A DNA stretch of 64,000 nucleotides from assembly GCA_001414485.1 (NCBI GenBank), contig LLEY01000066.1:1-64000 (forward strand), given 5' to 3'. A program made the translations under genes and the position numbers. The DNA is from Calycina herbarum (lineage: Eukaryota; Ascomycota; Leotiomycetes; Helotiales; Pezizellaceae). Below are positions 22,055 through 34,100 of this stretch, piece after piece. The notes under the pieces are model-generated. The model worked only from the letters and a program-made list of their open reading frames with translations. It made no database searches and was not told where the DNA came from. The number at the start of each line of letters is the position of its first letter. The first letter of the stretch is position 1.

Positions 22055-24991
22055 TTTACTGATGGGAGAACAGCTCGTGAGCAGACTATTCGCAAGGTAA
22101 AGATGAGGGTGATTTTGTTAAACTGTGTCGTGCTGGGGATGGGTTGGTATAAAGATTGGGAGAGAGACGAGAATTAGAATCGAATGTTCCAAGTCTAAAG
22201 AACAACTTGTGTGTCTGCAATATGAAGAGTCAGCTAAGTTATCATGCAATGAAAACAAACTTCAAAGACCTGCAAGTAGAAAGCTGGCTTGCGAGTCTTC
22301 TGTCATACAGAAGAGGAATAGTGATTGAAGAAACAGAAGTATGGAACTCCAAGATAAAGTATAGATTCACCAAGAGGGAAAGAGACAGCCCCCAACACAA
22401 ACATGAAGCTGAATCTGGAAGGTGATTGAACTTGAGCATGAGATAGAGTGAACATAACTTGGAGGAACTCAAAGCAATTGGGTCAAGTACTTGAATCCGA
22501 GGACAGCTAAACGTAGCCCCTCAATTGAAGTGCAGTATCAAACAATAGTTGTAATTCACGATTGAAGGAGAGTGATGAGACAGGAAGAACATGAAAACGA
22601 CAAAGGAAAGTAACATACCTTGGCAAGCAGTGTTGATCGTTATGGAGACTGATCAACGATGTGTCCAAGGAAGATCATTGGTCGAGTCTCGGAAGGTAAG
22701 TTGATGTCGAGGCTTTGACGAACGATGGTTAGTGAAAGATAGAAGAATATGGTGAGCAAGACCCCAAAGAGTCAATGGTCGAGATAGCAGAAGCTTCGGG
22801 TAAGATCCAGCTATGATGAATTGTCAACTTGTCGACTGTTGGTTTCTTGGTAAAAAAGAGGTTCGGTATTGATATCCCGAATCAAAGAACTGTTCAATTG
22901 AGTTGAACCAAGGGATCTGGTAGCCCCAAAGTGAACTTGAGAGATAGCAAATACCAGTCGGAGCAAAGATGCGGTCAAGTGACCTTCACACCGAAGGGCT
23001 TGCACAAAACTGGCAGATCGGGTGGTGTTGAGGGAGTGGAGACGAAGATGACTGACTATTGATTCGATAAGTTATGGGACATTGTAAAGTAGAAGGATGG
23101 TGGTGTGTAAGAGGAGTTGGACGAAAATGAACGGGGAGAGGATGCTTGAGGCATCATAACGAGTTGTTGTTGTAGAGTGGATGGTGGAGTTGTGGAAGAT
23201 AAGTTGAAGGAAGGGAGTTTATATGGAGGAGGATGGTGTTGAAGAAAAGTGGGGCTTAACTCACAAGACCGCCTCCTATCTCGGAGATAGACTACGATGC
23301 AATGGCTCTACCTAGGTCGTATTGCGCTGAATGAGGTGAATATTTCTCCAGAAAGGTGTAATTCAAAGGTGAGGTCTGCTTGTTGACGATGCCTGACTGG
23401 GGGGAATAGCATCGAGAGCGTTGCCTCAAGGTCAGGAGATGCAACAGCGATCAAGTTGTATTCCTGAATGGAACAACTCCATAGATTGAGAAGGTGATGT
23501 AGAGATCATGCAAAGTGGGTCGAACGTTGAGAGATAATCCAAAAGTATCCTGAAGAAGTTGTGGTAAAAAGGTTGTGAGAAGAATGTCCGGACTTTACTA
23601 TGGATGAATGGTCCAGAACCCCGGAATTTGTATTGGCAGAGACACCACCATTGCTCTTTCCCCATATAACAACCAACCATCAAGTTTGAAAATTCACGTC
23701 TTGGCAGCCTAGGAAGACTAGGGTAGACAAGTAGTCACATAAAACGAGAAAAAACGATGTTTGTGCAAGAATAGGCAATTGGGCCCTTTGCTGTTTCCTC
23801 AAGAAATCTGGGGGTCAACAAAGGTCAGTATTGTAATGGTGATTTCCCTGTTGTGAAGTGATGGTTCACATGGTGGAATTTCGATCTCCTATTTAAAACT
23901 TCTGACTTTTGAATGCACAAGTCAGAAAATCTAAAGTAAGATGGTGACAATGTCCTTGTTGATGAAGTGGTGGTTGAAACATTAAATTTCGAAATGAAGC
24001 CCAAGTTTAACAGCAAGCGAGCTGGAACTCCAAGCTAATTTTCCAGGTGTGAAGTATGTCGAAAAGGGCAATGACGAAGTGAGCTACAGTCCAGAACCTT
24101 GTGAAAAAATTCAGAAGGATAGTGAGAAAGAGCGTTGAGAAACAGTTCAAAATGACATTCTGGGAAAGGTGCAAATGGGGAGTCCATATTTCAAGGGGCC
24201 TTGGAAATCCACGTGATGATAGGCATTTCGAAATTCATGTTTTCAGAGGGAAGAGTGTCAGTCGTAAAAATTCCCTGGGGCCTCAAAAGCTGCGTAGAAT
24301 TGATGAATAAAATCTCCATCCCCAGCAATTTCCAAAGTTTGGAAATGCGGACAGGGTGTAAAATTTGAAGAGGCCTCATGGCGGATATGTTGGTACGACA
24401 AAAACCCCCTTTTTTCAAAAAGGAAGCTGGTGCTGCATCATCCAAGAGTCCAGAGAGGACAAGAAATAAGCCAGACAAAGCCTGAAGAGTGGTTAGTTCA
24501 TAGAAAATTTACAGGTTCCAGAGCAATTGGGTACCTCATAGACCATTGGAAGCCTTGTTTAGCTATGCTAATGATCTTCAGCACTTAATAGTTGTATGCA
24601 AAAGTAGATTAGCACCAAACTGTGAATGCAGAAGATTACTAACCTCATTTGAGACAGCAGGCATATTCACAAAACACTCCTTTCAGGGTCCAGGGTGTCC
24701 CCAGGGCTCTTGAAGAATAAAAGGGGTGGGTATAAGCATGGCGGGGGGATTAAAGAAATGGAATAAAAAGGAGAGAAGAGTCTGTAGGCATAACCTCCAT
24801 GCACACACCACACGCAGCTGCACACATTTAGTAGTCAACCCTTCACATATCAGGGGGAAACAAAAAAGAATACATCACTGTAAAACATGGATTTTGCTCT
24901 CGAGTCACCCCCTTTCTTGGAAAACTTGAGAATTCATACCTCCAATGCCCCAATGCAACGCTTAAAATAATATTCCACAGCTGTACAAAAT
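22055..24991. other. Long upstream intergenic region, no gene seen
   Basis: This 2.9-kb stretch lies between the 1531-aa gene's start and the stop of dbp9 (both minus). Open frames are all under 100 codons, overlap in several phases and lack domains. A hairpin-like GTTGATCGTT...GACTGATCAACGATG sits near 22635-22660. GTAAGT and GTAAGTTG donors (for example 22698) with AG sites make spliced 5'-UTR exons for the large gene plausible, but I cannot place them. Confidence 0.45.
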
Positions 24992-26930
24992 CTACTTCCT
25001 CGACTTCCCCTTAAACGACTTCAAAGGATCAATCTTCCTCCCCCCAATTTTCTTCCCTCCCCGTCCCTTCACCGACCTCGGCCTCCTCCGGCTCTCAGCC
25101 TTCCGGAAACTAACAAACCCACCAGATCCCTCTGTAAGAGTTTTCCTGCCACCCTCAGGTAAGAGGTAATCAGGCACATGCTTCAAATGAGCCTGTACCC
25201 TAGCCGCTCTCAGCTCTCCGTCATGTCGAAGATGGTGTAGATCACCGGGGTTCTCCTCAAAATGTCGCTTCAGCTTCTCACTCTTCATCAATTCCTGTCT
25301 CAGCTCTCTTGTACGAGCCTCACGGATTGCGACTCTGGTCACGGCTCGCAATGCATCACCCATTCGGTATCGGAAAGCTTCGACTTGCTTCATGTCAAAG
25401 TTGTATGGTTTGACTTCCTTTCCTTTCTTGGTTTGGTGCTTCGTTATCTTCGCCAAAATCTTCTCGTCGTCTTTTGCGGATTCAACGCTTGTTGGTACGT
25501 GTTTTCGGTAATTCTCGACGGGGATGACGAATGATAATGCCATTCCTGTCTGACCTGCTCTAGCTGTACGTCCAATTCTGTGGGTATATGATTTTGATGA
25601 TGTTGGGAGGTCGAAGTTTAGAACGCATGCGACATTTTTGAAGTCGATTCCCCTGGAGACTCCGTATTCCTTGTCCTTCACTGCTGTTTTCCGCTTCTTT
25701 TTTGATGGCTGTTTTGTAGCAGTCTCGGCTGCCTTCTCTCCTTCCTCCCCCTCGACCGCCTCTTCTTCGACCTCTTTGACTTTGGGGGTCTCTTCGTCGC
25801 CCAAAACCTCGTGCTCATCAGACGCGATGATAATATCGTATACATTCTTGTTGAACTCCTCCACGACGTGAATTCTCGAGTTGACTGGAAGCTCGGAATT
25901 GAGAATACAACTCCTGATTCCAAATTGCTCTAGGAAAAGTTTCAATCGGTAACATCTGTCAATATCGGCCACGAATATAATACATTTTCCTTTGATCAAC
26001 TTGAGTTTGAAAATGACGTAAAGAAGTAAGAACTTTTCATCTTCTGCGCATCTAAACTTCAGTTAGCATAACTCAGTACTCGAGATATTTGTCCTTGCGC
26101 AACTTACTTTACGACATATTGGCTAACTCCTTCGCCCTCCTCCTCTGCCTCCTCGAGCTTCAGAACAACCGGATTTCGACAGAAAAGTCCCTTCAAGGTC
26201 TCGACTTCGCTCGTCAACGTAGCACTGGTCAAGATTGTTTGTACACCCTTGGGCATTATCTTGGCAACGTTCTGTAGATCCTCATCATAGCCATATGAAA
26301 GCACCAAATCCGACTCATCAATAACCAAGTGTGCCAAGTTCTCAAGGGAAAGCGCAGAGTTTTGCAGGTTTGTGGAAGCTCGGGCGGGTGTCGCAATAAC
26401 AATATCTGGGGAATCGGCGAGAAGAGATCGCTGGACAGCGTCGGAAACTTTTTGGGTAAGGTTGACAGCTCGAAGATCCTTTGCGCAGAACGAAGAAAAT
26501 GCTTCGACAGCTTTGGTGACTTGATCGGCAAGCTCTCGAGTTGGTACCAGTATTAATGCAGATGTGCATTGTGTCGAAGAAATCTGGAAAGTGATCAGTA
26601 AAAGTCGCCTCGGCGGGGTCGCAGAAAACGTACCTCTTTCCTTTTCAGAATCATATGCAGAATTGGTAGTAAGTATGCGGCAGTTTTCCCAGACCCGGTC
26701 TTCGCTCTGGCCAACACATCCCTTCCTTCCAGCGCGAGTGGAATTGCTTTGCTCTGAACTAGAGTTGGTGTTTGGAAATTTTGCTTTGAGATGCCCTGCA
26801 GAAGTCGCGAGTCCAGTCCTAAACCAGCAAATGTCGATACGTCGGCGGTTTTCTTTTCGACTTTCTCAACCTCCTGCTCTACATCCTCTGCCGGAGCGGG
26901 AACATCATTGGCGTCTAATTTGCGTTTCAT
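24992..26930 (-). CDS. dbp9: DEAD-box ATP-dependent RNA helicase Dbp9, 3 exons, 610 aa
   Basis: Exons (minus): 26930-26634, 26583-26108, 26051-24992; spliced 1833 nt. Dbp9 is a nucleolar helicase for assembly of the 60S ribosomal subunit. The sequence shows the Q motif ([19 protein letters not shown]... PTLVQSKAI, 34-63), Walker A AKTGSGKT at 76-83, PTRELADQ at 113-120, TPAR, motif II as DESD (VIDESDLVL) in place of DEAD, SAT ([15 protein letters not shown]), [20 protein letters not shown], and motif [12 protein letters not shown]. An acidic and lysine-rich insert ([20 protein letters not shown] ... [12 protein letters not shown]) sits between motifs IV and V, as is usual in Dbp9. The basic C-terminus ends [23 protein letters not shown] and this insert separate it from the other DEAD-box helicases. 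Confidence 0.95.
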
Positions 26931-27240
26931 CTTGTGGTCGTTGTGGGTTGTTCGTGAGTTCGTGGTGTTTGACTTGTATACTTGTAGACTGGTCCAAATT
27001 GCAGCAAAAGTATTTTCGCCGATAAGATAGCAGCCTGGTTTTCGAGGCTCCCACTTCCCAGACGAAAAATAGTGAAATCTGATCAAGTGAAATCAAAAAC
27101 GTTTCTCGAAACTCTTGAATGTTTTACAATATTATTCGTAGTGCTTTCAATTGGTTTTTATTTTACAGGTATGAAGCGCAAAAGAAAGCGATTTCAGCTT
27201 TTACAAATGAATACATGGAACATATCCTGGCACTCCCTGC
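26931..27240. other. Short tandem intergenic region
   Basis: These 310 bp lie between the stop of the CCDC47-like gene and the start of dbp9, both minus. They must hold the dbp9 promoter and the upstream gene's 3' UTR. I see no further gene. Confidence 0.5.
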
Positions 27241-28702
27241 CTATCCTCTCTGTGTTTGCTTCTTCTGCATCTTCTTCATCTCCCTATCCTTCTCCTTTTC
27301 CAAGTATTTCTTTTGTGCCTTGGCATCAAGTCCCTTTAGTTCGAGATCCCTCTTGAGCTTCTTGGCCTTTTCCAACTCCAATTGTCTCTCCGCAGCCTTC
27401 TCCTCATCATCGGCCTTTCGCAACTTTCTGATAGCATCGTCACGAGTTGTACGAACTTTTCGTAGAACTTCTGGTCGGAAATGGGCTGATTGAACGAGGG
27501 TATCAGTCAAGCGGGTGAAGTATGTGAAAATAGGAAGAAGCTTGGTGAAATCGCCCGATGATGGAATGCGGTATGACAAATGGAGACGCTTCTTAGGAGT
27601 GGTATCGTCGAGTCTTAGAAAACCAGTTAGCAAAACGAACATTTGCCGCAGGCTTATTCAGAGCTTACCTTTGTGGCTGATCAATTGGTTGATCGGTAAT
27701 GATCAAATGTTCTAGAAGCTCGCCAGCGTCCTCAACAGCCTTGATGAGCTCCGGAGTGAGCACAAAGTCGGTAATCTCAGCACTCTCACTCATGACAGTG
27801 ATCCAGTTTGGAAGTTTAGGGCTGTCTTTTGTGCCAGTGAGAGATACATCGTAACGATCGTCGCGGAGTTGCTTCATGGTGTCCTTGTTGACGAGAGCCC
27901 AAACAAATCCATCGTAGCTGCTCTTTGCATCCTTGCGAACTTCTTGAGCGCCTGGGAGTGAACCTGGAACGGAAAGGGCTTCGCGCCCATCGAAAGGATA
28001 GATAGTAGCTTCCACTCGCTCAGCTGGTGTTGGCATACTCTCGAAGAACAAGCTCATGGCATATTCAGCAACCATTGTAATCGGGCTGTAACGTTTGTGG
28101 AGGGTCAATTTGACATCGAGAAATGCGATATTCTGTCGACCAGATGCGTAGGTTGCGAATTCTTGAGGAGAATTTTCCTTCAACAAATCCTCTGGTAAGT
28201 GTAGACTGTCGGTAGCTAAGGTCTTCGCAAGACCTTCGCTCTCAACCTCGTCCACAGTGATAGGTTGTGGTCCACCAAATCCAACGAGCGCAAACTCCTT
28301 CTTCAGGAGTGGGGAGTGCGCCGAAATCCATGACTTGGCCTTCTTTCGATTGGTACTCGTTCCAAAAAGATGCACCACCACAATGACAACAATGAAGGAG
28401 AGAATGATCCCTTCCTGCTTGAAGTCGCTGAGTGAGTGTCGTTCATGCACATTGTACCATTTTGTCCAGGGAACAGCGCTTCCAGTTGGCACAGCGCCTC
28501 CAAATCCACCTTTCGTAGGAACCGCAGAGAACGAGGCCGGGGCTGGATCAGGAGCTCCAGCGAAATCCGCAAAGTCTGGCAATTCAATGTTAGCAATTGA
28601 AGATTTGTTTTTGAAAGAGAATAACATACCAGAGTCACCAGAAGGAACAGGAGAGGCAGATGGCTGGGAGCCGCCAAAAAGGCCATTAATGAAGGCTGCC
28701 AT
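27241..28702 (-). CDS. CCDC47-family (DUF1682) ER membrane protein, 3 exons, 450 aa
   Basis: Exons (minus): 28702-28630, 28575-27669, 27613-27241; spliced 1353 nt. CCDC47 in animals is an ER protein of the PAT/multipass translocon chaperone and also affects calcium; a fungal role is inferred by family only. The N-terminus is short (MAAFINGLFGGSQPSAS), followed by FADFAGAPDP, one membrane segment (GIILSFIVVIVVVHLFG), a folded domain (ISAHSPLLKKEF, FLDVKLTLHKRYSP, LPNWITVMSESAEITD), and a long basic coiled-coil tail (RKLRKADDEEKAAERQLELE ... KMQKKQTQRG) characteristic of the family. The first intron (28576-28629) is 54 bp and stop-free, so retaining it would add 18 residues in frame. I treat it as an intron because of its GTATGT donor and TGCTAAC branch site. 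Confidence 0.88.
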
Positions 28703-29075
28703 ATTGATGGTTACTGTTGAGAATCCAGGAGGTCTGGAGCTTCAGGGTAACTTATGGGATCGCGAGAAAAGTGGGTGAGCGCATTGGCTTGATTAGGACT
28801 AGTGAGAGATGATGCTTGTTTAAGGTCACTCTGGCGATTCTGGGTACTCTACCATACTTTTGAATCAGACCTACACTTTTTTATAAATAAATATTAAGAA
28901 AATATCTACTTAGGAAATCACTACCTAGCTAGAGAATATTGTTGCCCTGGAGAAACTTGAGAGCTGTTTTTGGCACGTGCACTCTAACACCCATCGCGAA
29001 CCTTTTAACCCCAGCTTTCAAAGCATCGCCGCTTTTCACTACAACTCCAAAATTACAGCATCGCTGCTTTGAGCA
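28703..29075. promoter_or_regulatory. Bidirectional promoter between CCDC47-like and GST-fusion genes
   Basis: The 373-bp gap separates two divergent starts. It contains an AT-rich core (TTTTTTATAAATAAATATTA near 28869) that could serve as TATA-like DNA for either side. Nothing else was recognised. Confidence 0.4.
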
Positions 29076-31159
29076 ATGGAGCAAGAACTCCACGGACAGC
29101 TGCCGCAGTATCGCGCTCTTCAAGCGCAATCCTCGGTGTCGGCTCTCCAACAACACAACCAACCTCACCTCTCCCACACCCATCATGCCCTCACCTCGCA
29201 ACCTAGCCTGGACCTCAGCGGTCTCGACGGAACCCAGTACCAAAATCTTCACATAGACGACTCCAACGGTCATGCCTTCGATCCCAATCCCTATGAGCAG
29301 CGACACCAGAATCCTCATGATCCTCATGAGAGTCCGCATGTTCCCGAACAGCACGACAACAATGCCACTTACGGCCTCTTAACGCAACTCTCCCACAATG
29401 CCATTGGTCCTATGCAAACCGCAGACCTATTCGGCAGCAATTCCATCCCCGAGGACTTGGGACAGAGCAACAATTCCAATGGCAACCCAGATTATGTACC
29501 AAATCCTCCAAATCTTGCGGCATGGCGCCAACGACTCTTCGATGTTGATCAAATCATCACACTGAGCCAGGAAGAGTATGTGTCAACATTCATCCCTCCC
29601 TTCATGCACCTACTAACTGAATAATAGATACAATACCTACTTTCCCCACGTTGACAATGTCTACTCCCACCGATCGACTCAAAAGTATAAGAAGAAGCAG
29701 TTCGTCTCACATTATTGGGACTGTCGTCTCAAGGGTCGCCCTCCAGGAACACCCAAATCCGATGATCCGAACAAGAAGAAGCGCAAGCGTACTGCTCGGG
29801 AGCGTGATCTATGCGATGTAAAGATCAAAATCACAGAGTACTTCCCGGGTGCCATGCAAACAGATGGATTTACTTTGGACGGTGTTGGACCAGATCAACC
29901 TCAGGGTGACAACTTCTTTCCCGGCGGAGGAGAGGGTTCAAATCAACAAACCTTTACTGGAATGTCCTTGCTTGATCCATCTCATCCCGGACAAAATGGC
30001 AAATCATTCTATACTATCCAGCGAGTCAATGGTAATGGAGGAAATGGAAAGGGAGACGGTGTTCCAGGTCCTCATAAGCATGATTTGGGTGAGAGTGATC
30101 GAGTCAAGAAGAACAGCGTTCAACGAATGATGATGAAGAATGAGAAGGAAGCAAAGAAGCAACAGGTAAGAAATCCAACTCTTTTTTCAATGAACAATCA
30201 CCCGCTCTCTCCACATCACCGTTCACAGCTGATTGTTGATCATAGAAAACATACCACAAGAAGGCTAGCGGTGCTGCACTTGCAACTGTCAAGAAGCACG
30301 CTAAGGATCATGAGTTAAAGCTCTTTGGAAGCTGCTTTTGGTAACACAAGCTGATCAGAGTTCCGGAGCTTAACTAACATATTTCTAGCCCTTGGGTTCA
30401 AAAAGTCTGGATTGCTTTGGAGGCGAAAGGATTGCAATATCAATACATCGAAGTTGACCCTTTCAAGAAACCCCAGGCATTGTTAGATATCAATCCTCGT
30501 GGATCGGTACCTGGTCTTGCTCATGGTAACTGGGGATCTGGTGAGAGTACGGTTCTGATGGAATACGTAGGTTGATTCATGTTTTTGTGTTTGAAATTTC
30601 CGCTAACATGATTGAATAGTTGGAGGACATGGGAATCGGCATGCCGCTGTTACCACCCAATAACCCACAACTTAAAGCTGTTTCCCGCTTCTGGAGCGAC
30701 CATGTAATGACCTTCTCTTCCCAATTCACCAAACTTTACTAACAGATTTAGATCAATCGATTCATCGTACCAGCATTCTTCAAGCTCCTCCAAGCCGCAG
30801 ACCACCCTTCCCAACAAGAGGCCACCAAGAAGCTACAAGATCACATCACCAAGATCGTCGGAGCATGCGATGCGCAAGGACCATTCTTCTTGGGACTTCA
30901 AATGACATATGTCGATGTTCAATTCGCTCCATGGATGCTCCGCCTTTCTCGCGTCTTGAAACATTACCGCAACTGGCAAGACCCAATCCAAGGCACGAGA
31001 TGGGGTGTGTGGTTGGAGGCTGTCGAGAACAATGAGCATGTCAAGAATACGACCAGCACTGATGATCTTTATGTCGACAGCTACGAACGATATGCGCAGA
31101 ACCGTACGAACTCCAATGACTTGCTTGATGCTGTCAATGGAGGCTTCAGTCTACCATGA
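29076..31159 (+). CDS. Fusion of a basic N-terminal region with an omega-like glutathione transferase domain, 6 exons, 600 aa
   Basis: Exons: 29076-29575, 29628-30165, 30246-30340, 30389-30566, 30620-30703, 30752-31159; spliced 1803 nt. Residues 1-165 are His/Gln/Asn-rich and disordered. Residues ~168-235 are a conserved-looking basic segment (YFPHVDNVYSHRSTQKYKKK, HYWDCRLKGRPPGTPKS, PNKKKRKRTARERDL, VKIKITEYFPG) with a probable nuclear localisation signal. From about residue 370 a glutathione-transferase fold begins with FGSCFCPWVQKVWIALEAKG, where CPW is the omega-like Cys active site, then NPRGSVPGLAHG with the cis-Pro, and a C-terminal helical domain (INRFIVPAFFKLLQ ... FFLGLQMTYVDVQFAPWMLR). 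The KTYHKKASGAALATVKKHAK linker lies just before the GST domain. The introns are all small and frame-preserving, so this is one gene. The partner or substrate is unknown. Confidence 0.87.
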
Positions 31160-34100
31160 TTGGAGTTGTCATGATGATCTATTTCGTCGCAGTTCTCGAT
31201 TTCTCGGAGTTCATGGAATTGTTACTATATTGTTTGAGGATTCTTGGGACCATTTCGAGCTTGCTTGCTTTAAGAGTCTTATGGACGATTTCTTCCTTCG
31301 GGATGGGGATTGTGGAAATAATGGTTGCTCATCGTTGCTGTGTTGTTGATGGAGATGTCTCTTTTTGCTATTGTTGATGTTATGGCAAAGGAGATACTTT
31401 TCCATCCGGACTCTCTTAATATTTTTCCTATTTTGCTTTCTTCTTTTGTTTTGACCAATCTTGTTGGAGTGGCATGACAGTGCACTGCTATTTCTGATGT
31501 GGGAAAACAGAGGAAAGCAGAAGCTGGGAAACCTCTTTTTCTATTTTGGCGCAATGAAAGCAAAGGAAACGAAATGCATTATGTATCTATGTACAGAGTA
31601 AAGGCGTTTTCACCTGGTTTTCTTAGCTAGGTAATTCTCTCCTTAATTAGTTAGAGCCGTCGGAATTAATACTGGGGGATGACATAATTGACCTTGCTTT
31701 TCTTTAACTTGTGGGGTTGTTTGATTGTGACTTCTGGATTGTGAGTCAAGATGTGATGATCCTAGATGGACTGGGAGGTAAGATTTCCTCTGGACTCTTC
31801 GGTTCTTCAGTGTTTCACTCATATTCCTCGGGAGTAACCCTTGGATGTTGTGTCACTTGGTTAAGAAGAAGAAAGTGTATCTGAATCATGGAATGAACTT
31901 ATTGACGTGAGGAGCTATCACTCACTGACTCGCTCGCAAGTAATTCTACATACACGAACTTCAACATGCTTCCCGGTTACCATAGAGATCCTGGTATTCA
32001 TTTTAGGAACAGCGATTTGGCAAAATCAATGTACTTACACAAGCCCAAGACCTTTTTGATTGAAACAAGCCAACCATTCACGCTTAACGAATACATTGCT
32101 TAGGACGGGGGTCGCTGTTTGGGATCGAGATTATCAGAAAGCCTTTTGTGTCTAGGGGTTTGTAGAGAAAGAGTTTTGAGATATAGAGGAAGCCTAAAAT
32201 AGAGAAATGAGTTTCAATAGGAGTGAACGGGGAAGAGGGAATCGATGGTGGGTTTTTATTCGAAGGCAAATTGTGAGATGTGAATTTCTTGTGGGCTTTT
32301 TGTGAGGAAATACTTGGGAAGCTGTAAGTCTTGGAATGCTTCTTCTTCGGCCCTTGGGGGATAGAGGGATAGAGCTGTGATTGCGTAGATGCCATTGTTT
32401 CACATACTGTCGTCCCAGATTGTTGATTGTATTTGCTGAGTTGAAGAAGCCGATAGCTTACACGCAGATACTTTTAAAGAAAGCCTGAACGTCATCCCTA
32501 GACAGTGCCCTTTGCGTATCATACATTTCGACGGTAAATATTATCAGGCATTGCCACCAAATGATAGGGGCAAAGTGTATGTGTTGTAAGAAGCTTGGTC
32601 TGTAACTACCTATTACTTGGCTACCTTGAATACCGGTGACGGCGCGGTGCTAACCAACAGTGTCCAAAGCCATCGTCTTGATGATCCCACCTTTGTTTAC
32701 ACGTTAGATGACAACTCTGTGTAGAGGTTCTCTTTATAGTCGTTGAGAGAGTTAAAATTTATCAACCGAGATAGAAATTCAAGAAGTTTCTACACTTGGA
32801 AAAACCATGACAGCTAGACTTGGGGAAGTCATAAGTCAGTCATGCTAAGAAATAAAGATTTCAAGGCTTGGAGATACAATTATCTACGCATATCGAGATC
32901 TCACATTGATGGCCAGCTCTGAAGATAAACCCAAGTTAAAACCCAAGTATAGAGAGAAACATCTTCCCAGTTTACACTTCTTTCAGCCCTTCTATACTTC
33001 CAAGTTTAACATCAAAATACTAGAATCAAGCTTATTCCGTCGCGAATTTTGTTCGAAGAAAACAATTCCAAATACTAAACATCGTTTAATTATATCCCTT
33101 CCATAGTGTGTGTGTACACCCTCGCGATGAACATTAAAAGTGGCAGTAAATACATCGGGTTCGTTCGTTCGTTCCTGCCTGTCTATCTCGTTGTTCCAAC
33201 TTTCTAGGGCGATTCAAGTTAGTTATCCTACGCACTTAGAACAATTGGGAATATTAATCTATGTTTATAGAATAATCAAGTTCCAAAATAGCTGGAATAC
33301 TCGAACAACAAGTGATTTATTTACTACCGATCTCAATGTCCACCAGGAGACCCTTTAAGAACTGGGCCACTTTAGAAGCAAGTGCACGTATACAATATGC
33401 CATCGACTATCCAACCCCATTTTATAGCCCCAAAAGCACCCACTTCTCAAAGGTGTACAAAGACACCGTGGAAGGGATATCCAGTGAAGAATACCTTTGG
33501 GACGACATAGACGACCTCAAAGTTGCCTCCAAGCTGCTAGATCAAAACATCTTCAACCGACAGTAACTTCTCTTTCGACAATAAAACATTCGGAAAATAA
33601 ATTCTCACTTCCTCGATCATATCTAGCCCTCTCTCGCGAGAACTTGAATCACAGACTAGACAAGGTATACTTAGTAGAAAACAATAGCATAAATTCTTCC
33701 TCTCCAACGACGCTGTATCAAAATTTGAGGGATCGAAATATGAGCACCCATCCCCCTCAACCGTGAGTACGATATTCATACCTAAAACCCCACCCATCCT
33801 ATCAACTTCTATAAGCCTTCTCCTTTTTCTCTCCCAAAGTCGTTTGCAGTCCCTTTACAAAAGAACATAAGAGCAGTGCCAACAATCCCCAAGGGGGTTT
33901 CAGAAAAGAATGCCAGACGGAAACAAAGAGAAGCTAACGGAAAGTCTGAGGAGATCGATCAACAAGTCAAAGGACAAATAAAAGGCAAAGTCTAAAAAAC
34001 AAACAAGTAATCTTTACTATCAAACATTTAAGCGCACCAGAATATTGAAATTTCTTGTATACACAGGGGGAAATCCTGCTCAGCAGTCGTTGTATGGGAC

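Noticed and set aside
33336..33566. 76-codon ATG frame, MSTRRPFKNWATLEASARIQ...
   Set aside because: No signal peptide or domain, lies in gene-poor DNA, and its end overlaps a copy of the CTGTCGAA repeat.
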